Source: Pseudomonas fluorescens
Lineage (GTDB): Bacteria; Pseudomonadota; Gammaproteobacteria; Pseudomonadales; Pseudomonadaceae
DNA: 64,000 bases
Assembly: GCF_019212185.1 (NCBI RefSeq)
Contig: NZ_CP078138.1
Span: 5,748,501-5,812,500, forward strand
Direction of reading: 5' to 3'
Shown: positions 19,169 to 28,365 of the stretch, in pieces
Numbering within the stretch: the first letter of the stretch is position 1
How the letters are laid out: every line of letters starts with the position of its first letter
Notes under the pieces: generated by a model
Told to the model about the DNA's origin: nothing
Database searches by the model: none
Seen by the model: the letters and a program-made list of their open reading frames with translations, nothing else
Program-made: the position numbers and the translations under genes

Positions 19169-19587
19169 CAACCGAGTTGACGCGGGATACGGTAGAGGTA
19201 GAACAACACCGCTGTGGACAACCCGAGCAGGGTCAGCGGCACGCCCTCGAGGCCAACGAACACCGCCAGGGCAGCGATCCAGGCCGGCAGCGAGGCCGCC
19301 AGCAGGGCCTTGCGCCGCGTCGCCGCGAGGGCGATCCAGGCAGTTGGCTCTTCAGGGGTGTCGAGGGCTTTATGGGTGCTGATCAGGCCATGCTTGTAGC
19401 CGCCGAAGAATTTCAGGCTGACAAACATTGAAGCCATGCCGGCGATAAAAAACGGCATCGCCAGCACCGGTGTAACCGCCTCGCCATCACCGAACAGCGC
19501 ATTGATCACCAGCAGCGGCAACAAGGCCAGCGCCAGATATTGCCACCAGTTGACGGACAGCCGCCGCCGAACCTGACCCCGGGTCAC
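19168..19587 (-). CDS. Conserved small inner-membrane protein of unknown function
   Basis: A 139-residue protein with about four hydrophobic helices ([67 protein letters not shown]). The GTG start overlaps the ribA stop as GTGA, and its own stop overlaps the btuF start, so the three are one transcription unit. I do not recognise a named family. The same small gene lies between ribA and the btuF-like gene in P. aeruginosa, so it is conserved. Confidence 0.7.
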   Translation of the reverse strand: MTRGQVRRRLSVNWWQYLALALLPLLVINALFGDGEAVTPVLAMPFFIAGMASMFVSLKFFGGYKHGLISTHKALDTPEEPTAWIALAATRRKALLAASLPAWIAALAVFVGLEGVPLTLLGLSTAVLFYLYRIPRQLG

Positions 19588-20201
19588 GCCCGGTCAGCCT
19601 CGCCCTGATGTTCATTGCCCATCATATGGTCGAGCTTGCTGGCTTTGGTCGCCAGGTACAGTTTGTTGTGCGGGTTATGGCCGGTGTGCAGCGGCACGCG
19701 CTCGGCGACCACGATGCCCATGTCGGTCAGGGCTTTGACCTTGCGCGGGTTGTTGGTCATCAAGCGCAGGGATTTCACCCCCAGGTGCTCGAGCATCGGC
19801 AGGCACATCGCGTAGTCACGCTGGTCAGCGGCGAAGCCCAGGCGCTCGTTGGCTTCAACGGTATCGGCACCACCATCCTGCAGCTCATAGGCGCGGATCT
19901 TGTTCAGCAGGCCAATGCCACGGCCTTCCTGACGCAGGTACAGCAACACGCCGCGACCTTCGCGGGCAATGGCCTGCAAGGCGGCTTCCAGTTGCGAACC
20001 GCAGTCGCAGCGCTGGCTGAACAAGGCATCGCCGGTCAGACATTCGGAATGCAACCGGCCAAGAACCGGCGCACCATCGGCCACATCACCCAAGCTCAAT
20101 ACAACGTGCTCGCGGCCAGTGGACTCATCGAGGAAGCCATGCATGGTGAATTGCGCAAATGGCGTTGGCAGCTTGGAAGCGGCAACAAAAACGACAGGCA
20201 C
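19584..20201 (-). CDS. ribA: GTP cyclohydrolase II
   Basis: First enzyme of riboflavin biosynthesis, opening the imidazole ring of GTP. It has 205 residues, the typical monofunctional length. The zinc site is complete ([18 protein letters not shown]), followed by the catalytic region [16 protein letters not shown] and [12 protein letters not shown]. It is separate from the main rib block at 23-27 kb, where ribBA carries a GTP cyclohydrolase-like domain that has lost these cysteines, so this gene is expected to supply all the cyclohydrolase II activity. Confidence 0.96.
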   Translation of the reverse strand: MPVVFVAASKLPTPFAQFTMHGFLDESTGREHVVLSLGDVADGAPVLGRLHSECLTGDALFSQRCDCGSQLEAALQAIAREGRGVLLYLRQEGRGIGLLNKIRAYELQDGGADTVEANERLGFAADQRDYAMCLPMLEHLGVKSLRLMTNNPRKVKALTDMGIVVAERVPLHTGHNPHNKLYLATKASKLDHMMGNEHQGEADRA

Positions 20202-20310
20202 CGGTGTGCTCCTGATCTAGATTCTGGTAATTCGCAGAGGCGGCATTGTAACAGCAGGTCGCAATAGACGCTTAGGCTGAATTATTTGTCATAACTATCA
20301 AATAGTTTGA

Positions 20311-21057
20311 TTACTCGACGGCGGGCTTGGCACTTCCTTCAAACGGATAAGGCTCCTGCCAGCGTTCGAAAATCGGCTTCAGCTTGCCGCTGCTGACCAG
20401 CAATGCCATGCGCCGGTCGTACAATGCCATCAGCGAGCGGGCCTGCGGCGTGTCGGCGAAGCCCAGGTACAACGGCAGTTCCGCAACGTGAGTAGAACGA
20501 TACGGCTTCACGTCCTTGGCCTCCCGAACCACCGCGTCGACCTCAGTCTGTGCATCGATATAGAAGTCCGCGCGCCCCTGCTTGAGCATTCCCAGAATCC
20601 CCTGGCGCCGCTCGATCTGGGTGAAGTTTTTTATGTCCGGCAGGTATTTGTCGTATCGATAGCCGCGCACCCAGGCCAATCGGTACTTGCCCAGCGTTGC
20701 CAGAGTGGGTGTCGGCGTGCCGGCCAGACCGAGAGCATAAATATGATCGGAATCGAAGTTCCACTTGGGATACAGCACGCCTTCGACTTCGTCCCGGTAG
20801 GAGCCCACCATGGCGTCCACTTCCTTGAGCTGCACCAGGCCAATGGAACGGGTATAGGGCACCGTGCTGATCTTCAGTTTGACTCCGGCCGGCTCGAACA
20901 CTTCTCGCAGAATGTCCCAGGCCATGCCGTGCCCGTCAGCGGCGGTATAATCTTCCCAGTCCTCGCTCGCCAGTTGGATGACGGCGGGCACTTCCGCCGC
21001 CCGGACGACAGAGCAGAACAGCGCAAACAGAACAATCCAGCACCCGCGCCTCACCAT
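20311..21057 (-). CDS. Periplasmic amino-acid-type solute-binding protein
   Basis: A 248-residue protein with signal peptide (CWIVLFALFCSVVRA) and SBP_bac_3 features: VIQLASEDWEDYTAADGHGMAWDI near the mature start (read in pieces), LVQLKEVDAMVGSYRDE and the C-terminal SSGKLKPIFERWQEP. Such stand-alone proteins often lack a cognate ABC transporter, and none is encoded here. GAGGGG lies seven bases before the ATG. The ligand is unknown. Confidence 0.75.
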   Translation of the reverse strand: MVRRGCWIVLFALFCSVVRAAEVPAVIQLASEDWEDYTAADGHGMAWDILREVFEPAGVKLKISTVPYTRSIGLVQLKEVDAMVGSYRDEVEGVLYPKWNFDSDHIYALGLAGTPTPTLATLGKYRLAWVRGYRYDKYLPDIKNFTQIERRQGILGMLKQGRADFYIDAQTEVDAVVREAKDVKPYRSTHVAELPLYLGFADTPQARSLMALYDRRMALLVSSGKLKPIFERWQEPYPFEGSAKPAVE

Positions 21058-21080
21058 TCCCTAGCCCCTCGAATCATCCC

Positions 21081-21584
21081 TTAGGTGAAATACCAGACCA
21101 GCCCCTGCATGCCCAACCAGGCGAACACCCCAGCCAGTACGTCGTCGAGCATGATCCCGACGCCGCCGTGTACATGCCGATCGATCCAGCGGATCGGCCA
21201 AGGTTTGAGGATGTCAAAAAAGCGGAACATCAGGAACCCCGCCAGCAACCAGTACCAACCTTCCGGCACCAGCCACAGGGTGATCCACATCCCGACCATT
21301 TCGTCCCAGACGATGCCTTCGTGGTCGTGCACACGCAAATCGTCAGCCACCTTGCCGCACAGCCAGAAGCCGAACAGCATGGTGATGCCGAGCATCAGCC
21401 AGTAACCCCAGTCGGGTAACATCTGCCACAAAGGGATGAAGGGTAACGCAACCAGCGAACCCCAGGTGCCAGGCGCTTTGGGCAAAGTACCCGAGCCGAA
21501 GCCGAACGCCAGGAAATGCCAGGGATTACGCCACACCGACGGCGGCACAAACTCGGCCGGGACCTGTTTGGGATGATCTGTCAC
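21081..21584 (-). CDS. pgpA: Phosphatidylglycerophosphatase A
   Basis: Inner-membrane phosphatase that converts phosphatidylglycerol phosphate to phosphatidylglycerol. The 167-residue protein shows the PgpA text FGFGSGTLPKAPGTWGSL, IVWDEMVGMWITL with acidic residues of the active site, and FRFFDILKPWPIRWID. The GTG start overlaps the thiL stop by four bases (GTGA). thiL-pgpA adjacency is widely conserved. Confidence 0.95.
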   Translation of the reverse strand: MTDHPKQVPAEFVPPSVWRNPWHFLAFGFGSGTLPKAPGTWGSLVALPFIPLWQMLPDWGYWLMLGITMLFGFWLCGKVADDLRVHDHEGIVWDEMVGMWITLWLVPEGWYWLLAGFLMFRFFDILKPWPIRWIDRHVHGGVGIMLDDVLAGVFAWLGMQGLVWYFT

Positions 21585-22546
21585 GGTGTCTCCTGAAAGT
21601 GTTGGTAGCCGCGGATCTGCGGGGTGATGTCCTGCCCGCTCGCGTCAACCAGGGTCACGCCCTGCCCGGCCATGACCCGACCGACCACATGGACCGGCCA
21701 GCCCTCGGTCAGCAGTGCCGACAGATGCTCCTCTGGCAAGGTAAATGCCAGCACGTAGTCGTCGCCACCACTGACGGCGGCAACGCGGGCCGCATTCTCG
21801 CCGAGAAAACCCACCAGCGCCTCGGACAACGGCAGTTTGTGATTTTCGATCAGCAAGCCGACAGCCGAAGCCTTGGCGATATGCCCGCAATCGGCCAGCA
21901 AGCCGTCGGATATATCCAACGCCGAACTGGCTTTGCCCCGCAGCGCCTGGCCCAAGGCCAATTGCGGCTGGGGCGACCAATAATGCGCCAGTAACGGCTC
22001 GGCAACGGCGGCAAGCGCCGTTCGCTGCCCCAATACCAGCGGCAAGGCACCGGCGGCGTTGCCCAGATCGCCGCCGACGCACAACAGATCGCCGACCTGC
22101 GCACCGCTGCGGGTCAGGGCCTGGCCGGCCGGCACCCGGCCGAACACGGTCATGGTCAGGCTCAGCGGGCCACGGGTGGTATCGCCGCCCACCAGCCGCA
22201 CACCACAGCCTTGGGCCATGCTGTTCAAGCCACGGGCATAGGCCTGCAGCCAATCGGCGGTCACCGTCGGCAAGGTCAGGGCAAGGGTAAAGGCAACAGG
22301 GGTGGCGCCCATGGCAGCCAGGTCGCTAACCGCCACGGCCAGCGAGCGCTGGCCGAGCAGGAACGGGTCGCAGGGATCGGCGAAATGCACACCGGCCACC
22401 AGGGTGTCGGTAGAGATCGCCAGTTGCTCCCCGGCAGGCAGCGCGAGCAAGGCGCAGTCGTCGCCAATCCCCAGTGCAACGCCATCGCCCGCCTGCGCAC
22501 AAGGCGCAGCGGCGAAGTAGTTGCGGATCAGCTCAAACTCGCCCAT
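21581..22546 (-). CDS. thiL: Thiamine-monophosphate kinase
   Basis: Phosphorylates thiamine monophosphate to the active cofactor thiamine diphosphate, which Dxs also needs. From the ATG at 22546 it has 321 residues starting MGEFELIRNYFA, the family start. The motifs IGDDCALL, STDTLVAGVHF, RSLAVAVSDLAAMGATP and LDISDGLLADCGHIA bind ATP and substrate. A TTG seven codons upstream, abutting the nusB stop, is not preferred. Part of the nusB-thiL-pgpA unit. Confidence 0.95.
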   Translation of the reverse strand: MGEFELIRNYFAAAPCAQAGDGVALGIGDDCALLALPAGEQLAISTDTLVAGVHFADPCDPFLLGQRSLAVAVSDLAAMGATPVAFTLALTLPTVTADWLQAYARGLNSMAQGCGVRLVGGDTTRGPLSLTMTVFGRVPAGQALTRSGAQVGDLLCVGGDLGNAAGALPLVLGQRTALAAVAEPLLAHYWSPQPQLALGQALRGKASSALDISDGLLADCGHIAKASAVGLLIENHKLPLSEALVGFLGENAARVAAVSGGDDYVLAFTLPEEHLSALLTEGWPVHVVGRVMAGQGVTLVDASGQDITPQIRGYQHFQETP

Positions 22547-22567
22547 AGGCACATGTTCAAGCGCCAA

Positions 22568-23068
22568 TCAGCGCTTGAACGCCTTCACTTCAGCTTCACG
22601 CAGGCGCGGCGCCAGCTTGTCGAGTACACCGTTGACGAACTTGTGGCCGTCGGTGGAGCCGAATACTTTTGCCAGCTCGATACCTTCGTTGATCACCACG
22701 CGATACGGCACGTCAACGCGCTTGAGCAGTTCCCAGGTGGACAGGCGCAATACCGCCAGTTCAACCGGGTCCAGCTCTTCGATGGTCAAGTCCAGGCAAG
22801 GCTTGAGCGCGGTGTCGATTTCGGTCTTGCTCGCCGGAACCCCGTGGAGGATTTCGCGGAAGTAAGCGCCGTCAACATCGCTGAAATCGTTATCGACCCG
22901 GAATTGCGCTTCGATCTCGTTCAGCGAAGCCTTGGCCATGTGCCATTGATACAGGGCCTGAGTCGCGAGCTGACGAGCTTCGCGACGCTTGGCGCTTTTC
23001 GATGGCTTGCCGGCATCCGCAGGTTTCGGATCGCGCGGGTTGAAACGATCGCTTTCGTCGCTAATCAC
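22568..23068 (-). CDS. nusB: Transcription antitermination factor NusB
   Basis: Binds boxA RNA with NusE to promote rRNA antitermination. The 166-residue protein has the NusB text [15 protein letters not shown] and [32 protein letters not shown] (read in pieces), ending [15 protein letters not shown]. It starts with GTG overlapping the ribH stop (GTGA). An unusually charged N-terminal extension ([18 protein letters not shown]) precedes the conserved core, as is common in pseudomonads. Confidence 0.96.
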   Translation of the reverse strand: MISDESDRFNPRDPKPADAGKPSKSAKRREARQLATQALYQWHMAKASLNEIEAQFRVDNDFSDVDGAYFREILHGVPASKTEIDTALKPCLDLTIEELDPVELAVLRLSTWELLKRVDVPYRVVINEGIELAKVFGSTDGHKFVNGVLDKLAPRLREAEVKAFKR

Positions 23069-23541
23069 TTGGCCTCCAACTGCGCCAGCAGGCTGACCAT
23101 TTCCAGAGCGGACAGGGCAGCTTCGGCACCTTTGTTACCGGCCTTGGTGCCGGAGCGCTCGATGGCTTGCTCGATGGAATCAACGGTCAGGACGCCAAAG
23201 GCAACCGGTACGCCGAACTCCATGGACACCTGGGCCAAGCCCTTGGTGCATTCGCCAGCCACGTATTCGAAGTGCGGAGTACCGCCACGAATGACCGCGC
23301 CCAGGGCGATGATTGCCGCGAACTCGCCTTTCTGGGCGACTTTCTGCGCAACCAGCGGGATTTCGAAGGCGCCAGGCGCGCGGATGATGGTGATGTCGCT
23401 TTCGCTCACGCCATGGCGAACCAGGGCATCAACAGCACCGCTGACCAGGCTTTCAACCACGAAGCTGTTGAAACGGCCCACTACCAGAGCGTAGCGGCCT
23501 TTAGGGGCGATGAAGGTACCTTCGATGGTCTTCAGGGTCAT
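23065..23541 (-). CDS. ribH: 6,7-dimethyl-8-ribityllumazine synthase
   Basis: Penultimate enzyme of riboflavin synthesis, condensing the pyrimidine intermediate with dihydroxybutanone phosphate; forms icosahedral or decameric shells in the family. The 158-residue protein contains [19 protein letters not shown], the loop [19 protein letters not shown] text ([15 protein letters not shown] here), and [19 protein letters not shown]. It overlaps nusB by four bases. Confidence 0.96.
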   Translation of the reverse strand: MTLKTIEGTFIAPKGRYALVVGRFNSFVVESLVSGAVDALVRHGVSESDITIIRAPGAFEIPLVAQKVAQKGEFAAIIALGAVIRGGTPHFEYVAGECTKGLAQVSMEFGVPVAFGVLTVDSIEQAIERSGTKAGNKGAEAALSALEMVSLLAQLEAK

Positions 23542-23632
23542 TCGATAGATCTCTTAAAGAGCCGGGACGCGTCTTCTACGCGCCCCTCAGTGATATTTGA
23601 ACCGCGAACAAGGGGGTAAAAACTACCGGCCT

Positions 23633-24724
23633 TTATTCGGAGGGCACGTATTCTACAACTTCCAGATCGAAACCGGATATCGCATTAAATTTCATCGGTG
23701 CCGACATCAGGCGCATTTTGCGCACACCGAGGTCGCGCAGGATCTGCGAACCGGCACCGACGATGCTGTAGGTGGTCGGTTTTTTCGGCGCTGCCTGCTC
23801 ACCGGTTTCACGGATATGTGCCAGCAGCACGTCGCCATCGAGCGGGTGTCCGAGCAACAGCACCACACCGCTGCCGGCCTCGGCAACCGCAGCCATCGCG
23901 GCGCGCAGGCTCCAGCGACCCGGTTGCTTGACCATCAGCAGGTCGCGCAGCGGGTCCATGTTGTGCACCCGGACCAGGGTCGGTTCTTCGGCGCAGACAG
24001 TGCCCAGGGTCAGTGCCATATGCACGTCGCCTTCCACCGAATCACGATAGGTCACCAGGTTGAATTGGCCCAGTTCGCTGTCCAGCGGCTGCTCGGCGAT
24101 CCGCTGAACGGTACGTTCGTGGATCATCCGGTAGTGAATCAGGTCGGCAATGGTGCCGATCTTGATGTTGTGTTCAGCAGCGAAGGCTTCGAGCTCAGCA
24201 CGGCGGGACATGGTGCCGTCGTCGTTCATCACTTCGCAGATCACCCCGCTCGGCTCGAAACCGGCCATACGCGCCAGGTCGCAAGCGGCTTCGGTGTGTC
24301 CGGCACGTGCCAGGGTACCGCCGGCCTGGGCCATCAGCGGGAAGATGTGGCCCGGGCTAACGATGTCGTCGGCCTTGGCATCACGGGCGGCGGCAGCCTG
24401 TACGGTGCGCGCACGGTCGGCGGCGGAAATGCCGGTGGTGACGCCGGTAGCCGCTTCAATCGACACGGTGAACTTGGTGCCGAAGCCCGAGCCATTGCGT
24501 GGCGCCATCAATGGCAACTTGAGCAACTCGCAGCGCTCGCGGCTCATCGGCATGCAGATCAGGCCACGGGCGTGCTTGGCCATAAAGTTGATGTGCTCGG
24601 GCTGGCAGCACTCGGCGGCCATGATCAGATCGCCTTCGTTCTCGCGGTCTTCGTCATCCATGAGGATGACCATCTTGCCTTGGCGGATGTCTTCAACCAG
24701 TTCTTCGATGCTATTGAGCGCCAC
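23633..24724 (-). CDS. ribBA: 3,4-dihydroxy-2-butanone 4-phosphate synthase with degenerate GTP cyclohydrolase II domain
   Basis: The N-terminal 200 residues are a complete DHBP synthase making the four-carbon unit for lumazine: MVILMDDEDRENEGDLIMAA, RGLICMPMS and TGVTTGISAADRA-type text, PGHIFPLMAQAGGTLARAGHTEAACDL. The C-terminal 160 residues align with GTP cyclohydrolase II in order but lack the zinc cysteines: where RibA has ECLTGDxFxSxRCDC this protein reads VHNMDPLRDLLMV. That half is therefore probably catalytically dead, a known pattern in Pseudomonas. GTG start with GGGGG nearby. An active ribA lies at 19584. Confidence 0.92.
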   Translation of the reverse strand: MALNSIEELVEDIRQGKMVILMDDEDRENEGDLIMAAECCQPEHINFMAKHARGLICMPMSRERCELLKLPLMAPRNGSGFGTKFTVSIEAATGVTTGISAADRARTVQAAAARDAKADDIVSPGHIFPLMAQAGGTLARAGHTEAACDLARMAGFEPSGVICEVMNDDGTMSRRAELEAFAAEHNIKIGTIADLIHYRMIHERTVQRIAEQPLDSELGQFNLVTYRDSVEGDVHMALTLGTVCAEEPTLVRVHNMDPLRDLLMVKQPGRWSLRAAMAAVAEAGSGVVLLLGHPLDGDVLLAHIRETGEQAAPKKPTTYSIVGAGSQILRDLGVRKMRLMSAPMKFNAISGFDLEVVEYVPSE

Positions 24725-24754
24725 AAGGCACCCCCTTTAATTCGAAATTTGAGC

Positions 24755-25417
24755 TCAGGATTTGAGGTAGCCGTTGGCGGCCAGAAAGCTTTCGGTGATG
24801 TTGCTGGCAGCCGGCTCTGCGGCCTTGTCGCCCAGCAGCAGGCGCTCCAGATAACGGGCCAGCAGGTCCACTTCGAGGTTCACCCGGCGACCTGGCTGGT
24901 ACGAAGCCATGATGGTTTCGCTCAGGGTGTGCGGAATGATCGTCAGCAGAAACTCGGCGCCGTCCACGGCGTTCACGGTCAGGCTGGTGCCGTCGACGGT
25001 GATCGAACCCTTGTGGGCGATGTACTTGGCCAGCTCCTTCGGCGCACGGATGCGGAATTCCACGGCGCGGGCGTTTTCGGTGCGGGCAACCACTTCGCCG
25101 ACACCGTCGACGTGACCGCTGACCAGGTGACCACCCAGGCGAGTGGTCGGGGTCAGGGCTTTTTCCAGGTTGACCGGGCTGCCGCTTTTAAGATCATTCA
25201 TCGCGGTGCAATCCAGGGTCTCGCGGCTGACATCCGCCGCAAAACCGTTGCCTGGCAATTCAACTGCGGTCAGGCAGACGCCGTTCACCGCGATGCTGTC
25301 GCCCAGCTTGACGTCGCTCAGATCGAGCTTGCCGGTTTCTACGTGTACCCGCACATCTCCGCCTTTTGGGGTCAATGCACGAATACTGCCGATGGATTCG
25401 ATGATGCCGGTAAACAT
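24755..25417 (-). CDS. ribE: Riboflavin synthase alpha chain
   Basis: Dismutates two lumazines to riboflavin. The 220-residue protein has the expected two-fold repeat: MFTGIIESIG with SIAVNGVCLTAVEL in the first half, and HLVSGHVDGVGEV, then SITVDGTSLTVNAVDG in the second, plus NLEVDLLARYLERLL near the end. GAGGAG precedes the ATG. Called ribC in some annotations. Confidence 0.95.
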   Translation of the reverse strand: MFTGIIESIGSIRALTPKGGDVRVHVETGKLDLSDVKLGDSIAVNGVCLTAVELPGNGFAADVSRETLDCTAMNDLKSGSPVNLEKALTPTTRLGGHLVSGHVDGVGEVVARTENARAVEFRIRAPKELAKYIAHKGSITVDGTSLTVNAVDGAEFLLTIIPHTLSETIMASYQPGRRVNLEVDLLARYLERLLLGDKAAEPAASNITESFLAANGYLKS

Positions 25418-25461
25418 GGAGTCCTCCTCGAGAACAAAACCTTCTTGGCCGCAGCCGGGAA

Positions 25462-26595
25462 TTATACGCTGGCTGATGGCACAGGAATGGCAGTGACCCG
25501 CCAGTCATCGCCAACCGCACGAATTTCAGTGATTTTCAGCGCCGGGGCATCCTTCATTTGCGCCAGGGGCCAGTCCAGCAGAGGTCGCGCGGACGATCCG
25601 AGGAACTTGCCGGCCATGAAGATCTGGTACTCGTCCACCAGGCCCTGCTGGGCAAAAGCGCCGGCCAGGCGTGGGCCGGCTTCCACCAGTACCTCGTTGA
25701 CCCCGCGAGCGGCCAACTCGACCAGCAGTTGTCGCAGGTCTACCTGACCCTCAGCGCCGGGCACGATCAGACACTCCGGGCCGTTGGCGTATTGCTCTTC
25801 GACGGCGACGCAGGTCGCGACCAAGGCCGGCCCGGCCTTGAAGAAGGCGGCCTCCAGCGGCACCCGCAGGCGTCCGTCGATCAACACCCGCAGCGGCGGT
25901 CGGCTCAGCGCCAGGGCGGTCTGCTCGGCGTCCAGCCCCAGCTCGGCGGCGCGCACGGTCAGGCGTGCGTCATCCGCCAGCACCGTGTCGGCACCGGTCA
26001 GCACTACGCTGGCCTGGGCGCGCAGACGCTGCACCGCAGAACGGGCATCCGGGCCGGTGATCCATTGGCTTTCGCCGCTGGCCATCGCCGTACGGCCATC
26101 CAGGCTCATCGCCAGCTTGACCCGCACGAACGGCATGCCGTGCTCCATGCGCTTGAGGAACCCTTGATTGAGCAGACGCGCCTCGTTTTCCAGCACGCCA
26201 CTGTCAGTGGCAATGCCAGCCTGTTGCAGACGCTGCAAACCGCGTCCGGCGACTTCCGGGTTGGGGTCCTGCATCGCCGCCACCACCCGCGCCAGCCCGG
26301 CATTGACCAGGGCATCGGCGCAGGGCGGCGTGCGCCCATGATGGCTGCACGGCTCAAGCGTCACATAGGCCGTAGCCCCGCGCGCCAGCTCGCCTGCCGC
26401 GCGCAAGGCGTGGACTTCGGCATGCGGCTCGCCCGCGCGCTCATGCCAGCCTTCGCCGACAATTTGCCCGTCGCGCACGATCACGCAACCGACGCGCGGA
26501 TTGGGATGGGTGCTGTAGTGGCCCTTGCGCGCCAGCTCCACGGCGCGCGCCATGTAATGGGCGTCGAGGATGGCCTGCTCTGGAGAAGTGGTCAT
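25462..26595 (-). CDS. ribD: Bifunctional riboflavin deaminase/reductase RibD
   Basis: Catalyses deamination and side-chain reduction of the pyrimidine intermediate. Residues 1-145 are the deaminase with the zinc motif [12 protein letters not shown] and [18 protein letters not shown]; the C-terminal half is the NADPH reductase with [20 protein letters not shown] and [16 protein letters not shown]. The 377-residue length is normal. The ATG overlaps the nrdR stop (ATGA), so it is cotranscribed with nrdR as in many bacteria. Confidence 0.96.
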   Translation of the reverse strand: MTTSPEQAILDAHYMARAVELARKGHYSTHPNPRVGCVIVRDGQIVGEGWHERAGEPHAEVHALRAAGELARGATAYVTLEPCSHHGRTPPCADALVNAGLARVVAAMQDPNPEVAGRGLQRLQQAGIATDSGVLENEARLLNQGFLKRMEHGMPFVRVKLAMSLDGRTAMASGESQWITGPDARSAVQRLRAQASVVLTGADTVLADDARLTVRAAELGLDAEQTALALSRPPLRVLIDGRLRVPLEAAFFKAGPALVATCVAVEEQYANGPECLIVPGAEGQVDLRQLLVELAARGVNEVLVEAGPRLAGAFAQQGLVDEYQIFMAGKFLGSSARPLLDWPLAQMKDAPALKITEIRAVGDDWRVTAIPVPSASV

Positions 26596-27056
26596 GGCTT
26601 GATCGGCTCACGGGCCAGGCGATCGATTTCTTCACGGAACTCGTTGAGGTCCTGGAAGCGGCGATACACCGAGGCGAAACGAATGTAGGCGACTTCATCG
26701 AGCTTCTGCAGCTCGGCCATCACCAGCTCACCGACCACCAGTGACTTGACCTCGCGCTCACCGGTGGCGCGCAGCTTGTGCTTGATCTGCGCCAGCGAGG
26801 ATTCCAGGCGTTCGACACTCACCGGACGTTTTTCCAGGGCGCGCTGCATCCCGGCGCGGAGTTTTTCTTCGTCGAACGGCTGACGGCTGCCGTCGGTTTT
26901 GATCAGGCGCGGCAACACCAGTTCGGCCGTCTCGAACGTCGTGAAACGTTCGCCGCAGGCCAGGCATTCACGCCGGCGGCGCACCTGATCGCCCTCGGCG
27001 ACCAGTCGCGAGTCGATGACCTTGGTGTCGTTGGCACCGCAGAAGGGACAGTGCAT
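26592..27056 (-). CDS. nrdR: Transcriptional repressor NrdR
   Basis: ATP/dATP-sensing zinc-ribbon and ATP-cone repressor of ribonucleotide reductase genes. From the ATG at 27056 it has 154 residues: [17 protein letters not shown] and [16 protein letters not shown] supply the four zinc cysteines, and [24 protein letters not shown] ATP-cone text follows. Upstream in-frame starts would add non-conserved residues ahead of the invariant MHCPFC start. Confidence 0.96.
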   Translation of the reverse strand: MHCPFCGANDTKVIDSRLVAEGDQVRRRRECLACGERFTTFETAELVLPRLIKTDGSRQPFDEEKLRAGMQRALEKRPVSVERLESSLAQIKHKLRATGEREVKSLVVGELVMAELQKLDEVAYIRFASVYRRFQDLNEFREEIDRLAREPIKP

Positions 27057-27184
27057 GGTGGCAGGCAACAAAAAAAGGGAGGGCCATGGTAGCGCATCCC
27101 GGTGGCAAGACAAGCCATAGGCTTTGCGGTATACAGACGGGCTATAGTGCCTGAACCATGGATTTGATCTCGCTGGAGCCGTAA

Positions 27185-27649
27185 ATGCCGCTACGACCGC
27201 TCGTTTTACTCAGTTTCGCCGGCCTGTTGGTCGCCTGCAGCAGCGATGCGCCCAAGCCCGCCGAACCGACGCCCGGCCCGGCCCCGCAGATGGCCCAGAA
27301 AAAAGCCCAGGAGTCCGCGGCCCTTGGTCCGCTTCCCGCCTATCAACGTGAGTTGACCGGCTCCCTGCAGGGCGTACCGCAAGGCGCCGAAGTGGAACTG
27401 GCGCTGCTGGTGATCGACGAACGTTCGCGCCCGCAACAACTGTTGGCCAGCGCCAACCTGATCGGCAACAACCAGACTTTGCCGTTTCACCTGCGCTTCA
27501 ACCCTGAAGCCTTTCCCGCCGGTGCCCGCGTTGAATTGCGCGGCCGCGCCAGCCAGTCCGGGCAATTGATTTTGCACCTGCCGGCGCAGCGAATTTTCCA
27601 GCCGACCACCCAGGCCCTGGGTCAACTGCAATTCGTCAAAGCACCATGA
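27185..27649 (+). CDS. YbaY-family lipoprotein
   Basis: A 154-residue predicted lipoprotein. The signal [15 protein letters not shown] has a lipobox ending at Cys19; residue +2 is Ser, predicting outer-membrane sorting. A Pro/Gln-rich linker precedes a beta-rich YbaY-like domain ([23 protein letters not shown]... [12 protein letters not shown]). The stop overlaps the next gene's ATG (ATGA), so the two are cotranscribed. Function of the family is unknown. Confidence 0.8.
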   Translation: MPLRPLVLLSFAGLLVACSSDAPKPAEPTPGPAPQMAQKKAQESAALGPLPAYQRELTGSLQGVPQGAEVELALLVIDERSRPQQLLASANLIGNNQTLPFHLRFNPEAFPAGARVELRGRASQSGQLILHLPAQRIFQPTTQALGQLQFVKAP

Positions 27650-28302
27650 ATGCACCGTTAGACCTGCAGCAGGCCCTCGGCGACCTGCTCGGCGACGCAC
27701 AACTGGTGCCTAGCCCATTGCCGGGCACCGAGCTGAAGTTGTGGCTGATCGATGGCGACAACATGGACCGCGCTTTCAGCCCGGAAGAAACCCGGCGCAT
27801 CCTTCACGAGCCGCCGTACTGGAGTTTTTGCTGGGCCAGCGGCCTGGCGCTGGCCCGTTACCTGGCCGAGCAGCCGCAGTGGGTCGTCGGTAAACGAGTG
27901 CTGGATTTCGGCGCTGGGTCCGGCGTCGCCGGGATTGCCGCGGTGAAGGCCGGCGCGCTCGAAGTGGTGGCCTGTGACCTGGATCCGCTGGCGATTGCCG
28001 CCTGCCGGGCCAACGCCGAATTGAATGGTGTCGAGCTGAACTACTCGGTGGACTTTTTCGCCGAGGCCGACCGCTTTGACCTGATCCTGGTGGCTGACGT
28101 GCTTTATGACCGCGCCAACCTGCCGTTGCTCGACCAGTTCCTCAGTCGCGGCCGCGAAGCGCTGGTGGCGGACTCCCGGGTGCGCGATTTCCGTCACCCG
28201 CTGTACCAGCGCCTGCAGATCCTCGAAGCCATGACCTTGCCAGACCTGGCCGAACCCCACGAGTTTCGTCATGTCAGCCTGTACCACGCCCGCCGGACAT
28301 GA
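27646..28302 (+). CDS. Class I SAM-dependent protein methyltransferase (ETFB lysine-methyltransferase-like)
   Basis: A 218-residue methyltransferase. The SAM-binding motif I is VLDFGAGSGVAGIAAVKAGA, followed by ACDLDPLAIAACRANAELN and FDLILVADVLYD. The segment EPPYWSFCWASGLALARYL is characteristic of the METTL20/PrmA-like protein methyltransferases, and the family member best known to methylate electron-transfer flavoprotein has this pattern. The actual target here is unproven. Confidence 0.8.
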   Translation: MNAPLDLQQALGDLLGDAQLVPSPLPGTELKLWLIDGDNMDRAFSPEETRRILHEPPYWSFCWASGLALARYLAEQPQWVVGKRVLDFGAGSGVAGIAAVKAGALEVVACDLDPLAIAACRANAELNGVELNYSVDFFAEADRFDLILVADVLYDRANLPLLDQFLSRGREALVADSRVRDFRHPLYQRLQILEAMTLPDLAEPHEFRHVSLYHARRT

Positions 28303-28365
28303 GGCTTTCGGCCATACCCCGGCACGCCGTATAGTTGTTCCATTCACGTTTTTTCGAGATGCCCC

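Noticed and set aside
24725..24754. FMN riboswitch in the rib operon
   Set aside because: The gaps before ribE, ribBA and ribH are too short or lack the conserved aptamer text.
23597..25747. 716-codon open frame on the plus strand opposite ribBA and ribE
   Set aside because: It mirrors real rib genes that carry full motifs; its translation is rich in His, Gly and Gln without any domain.
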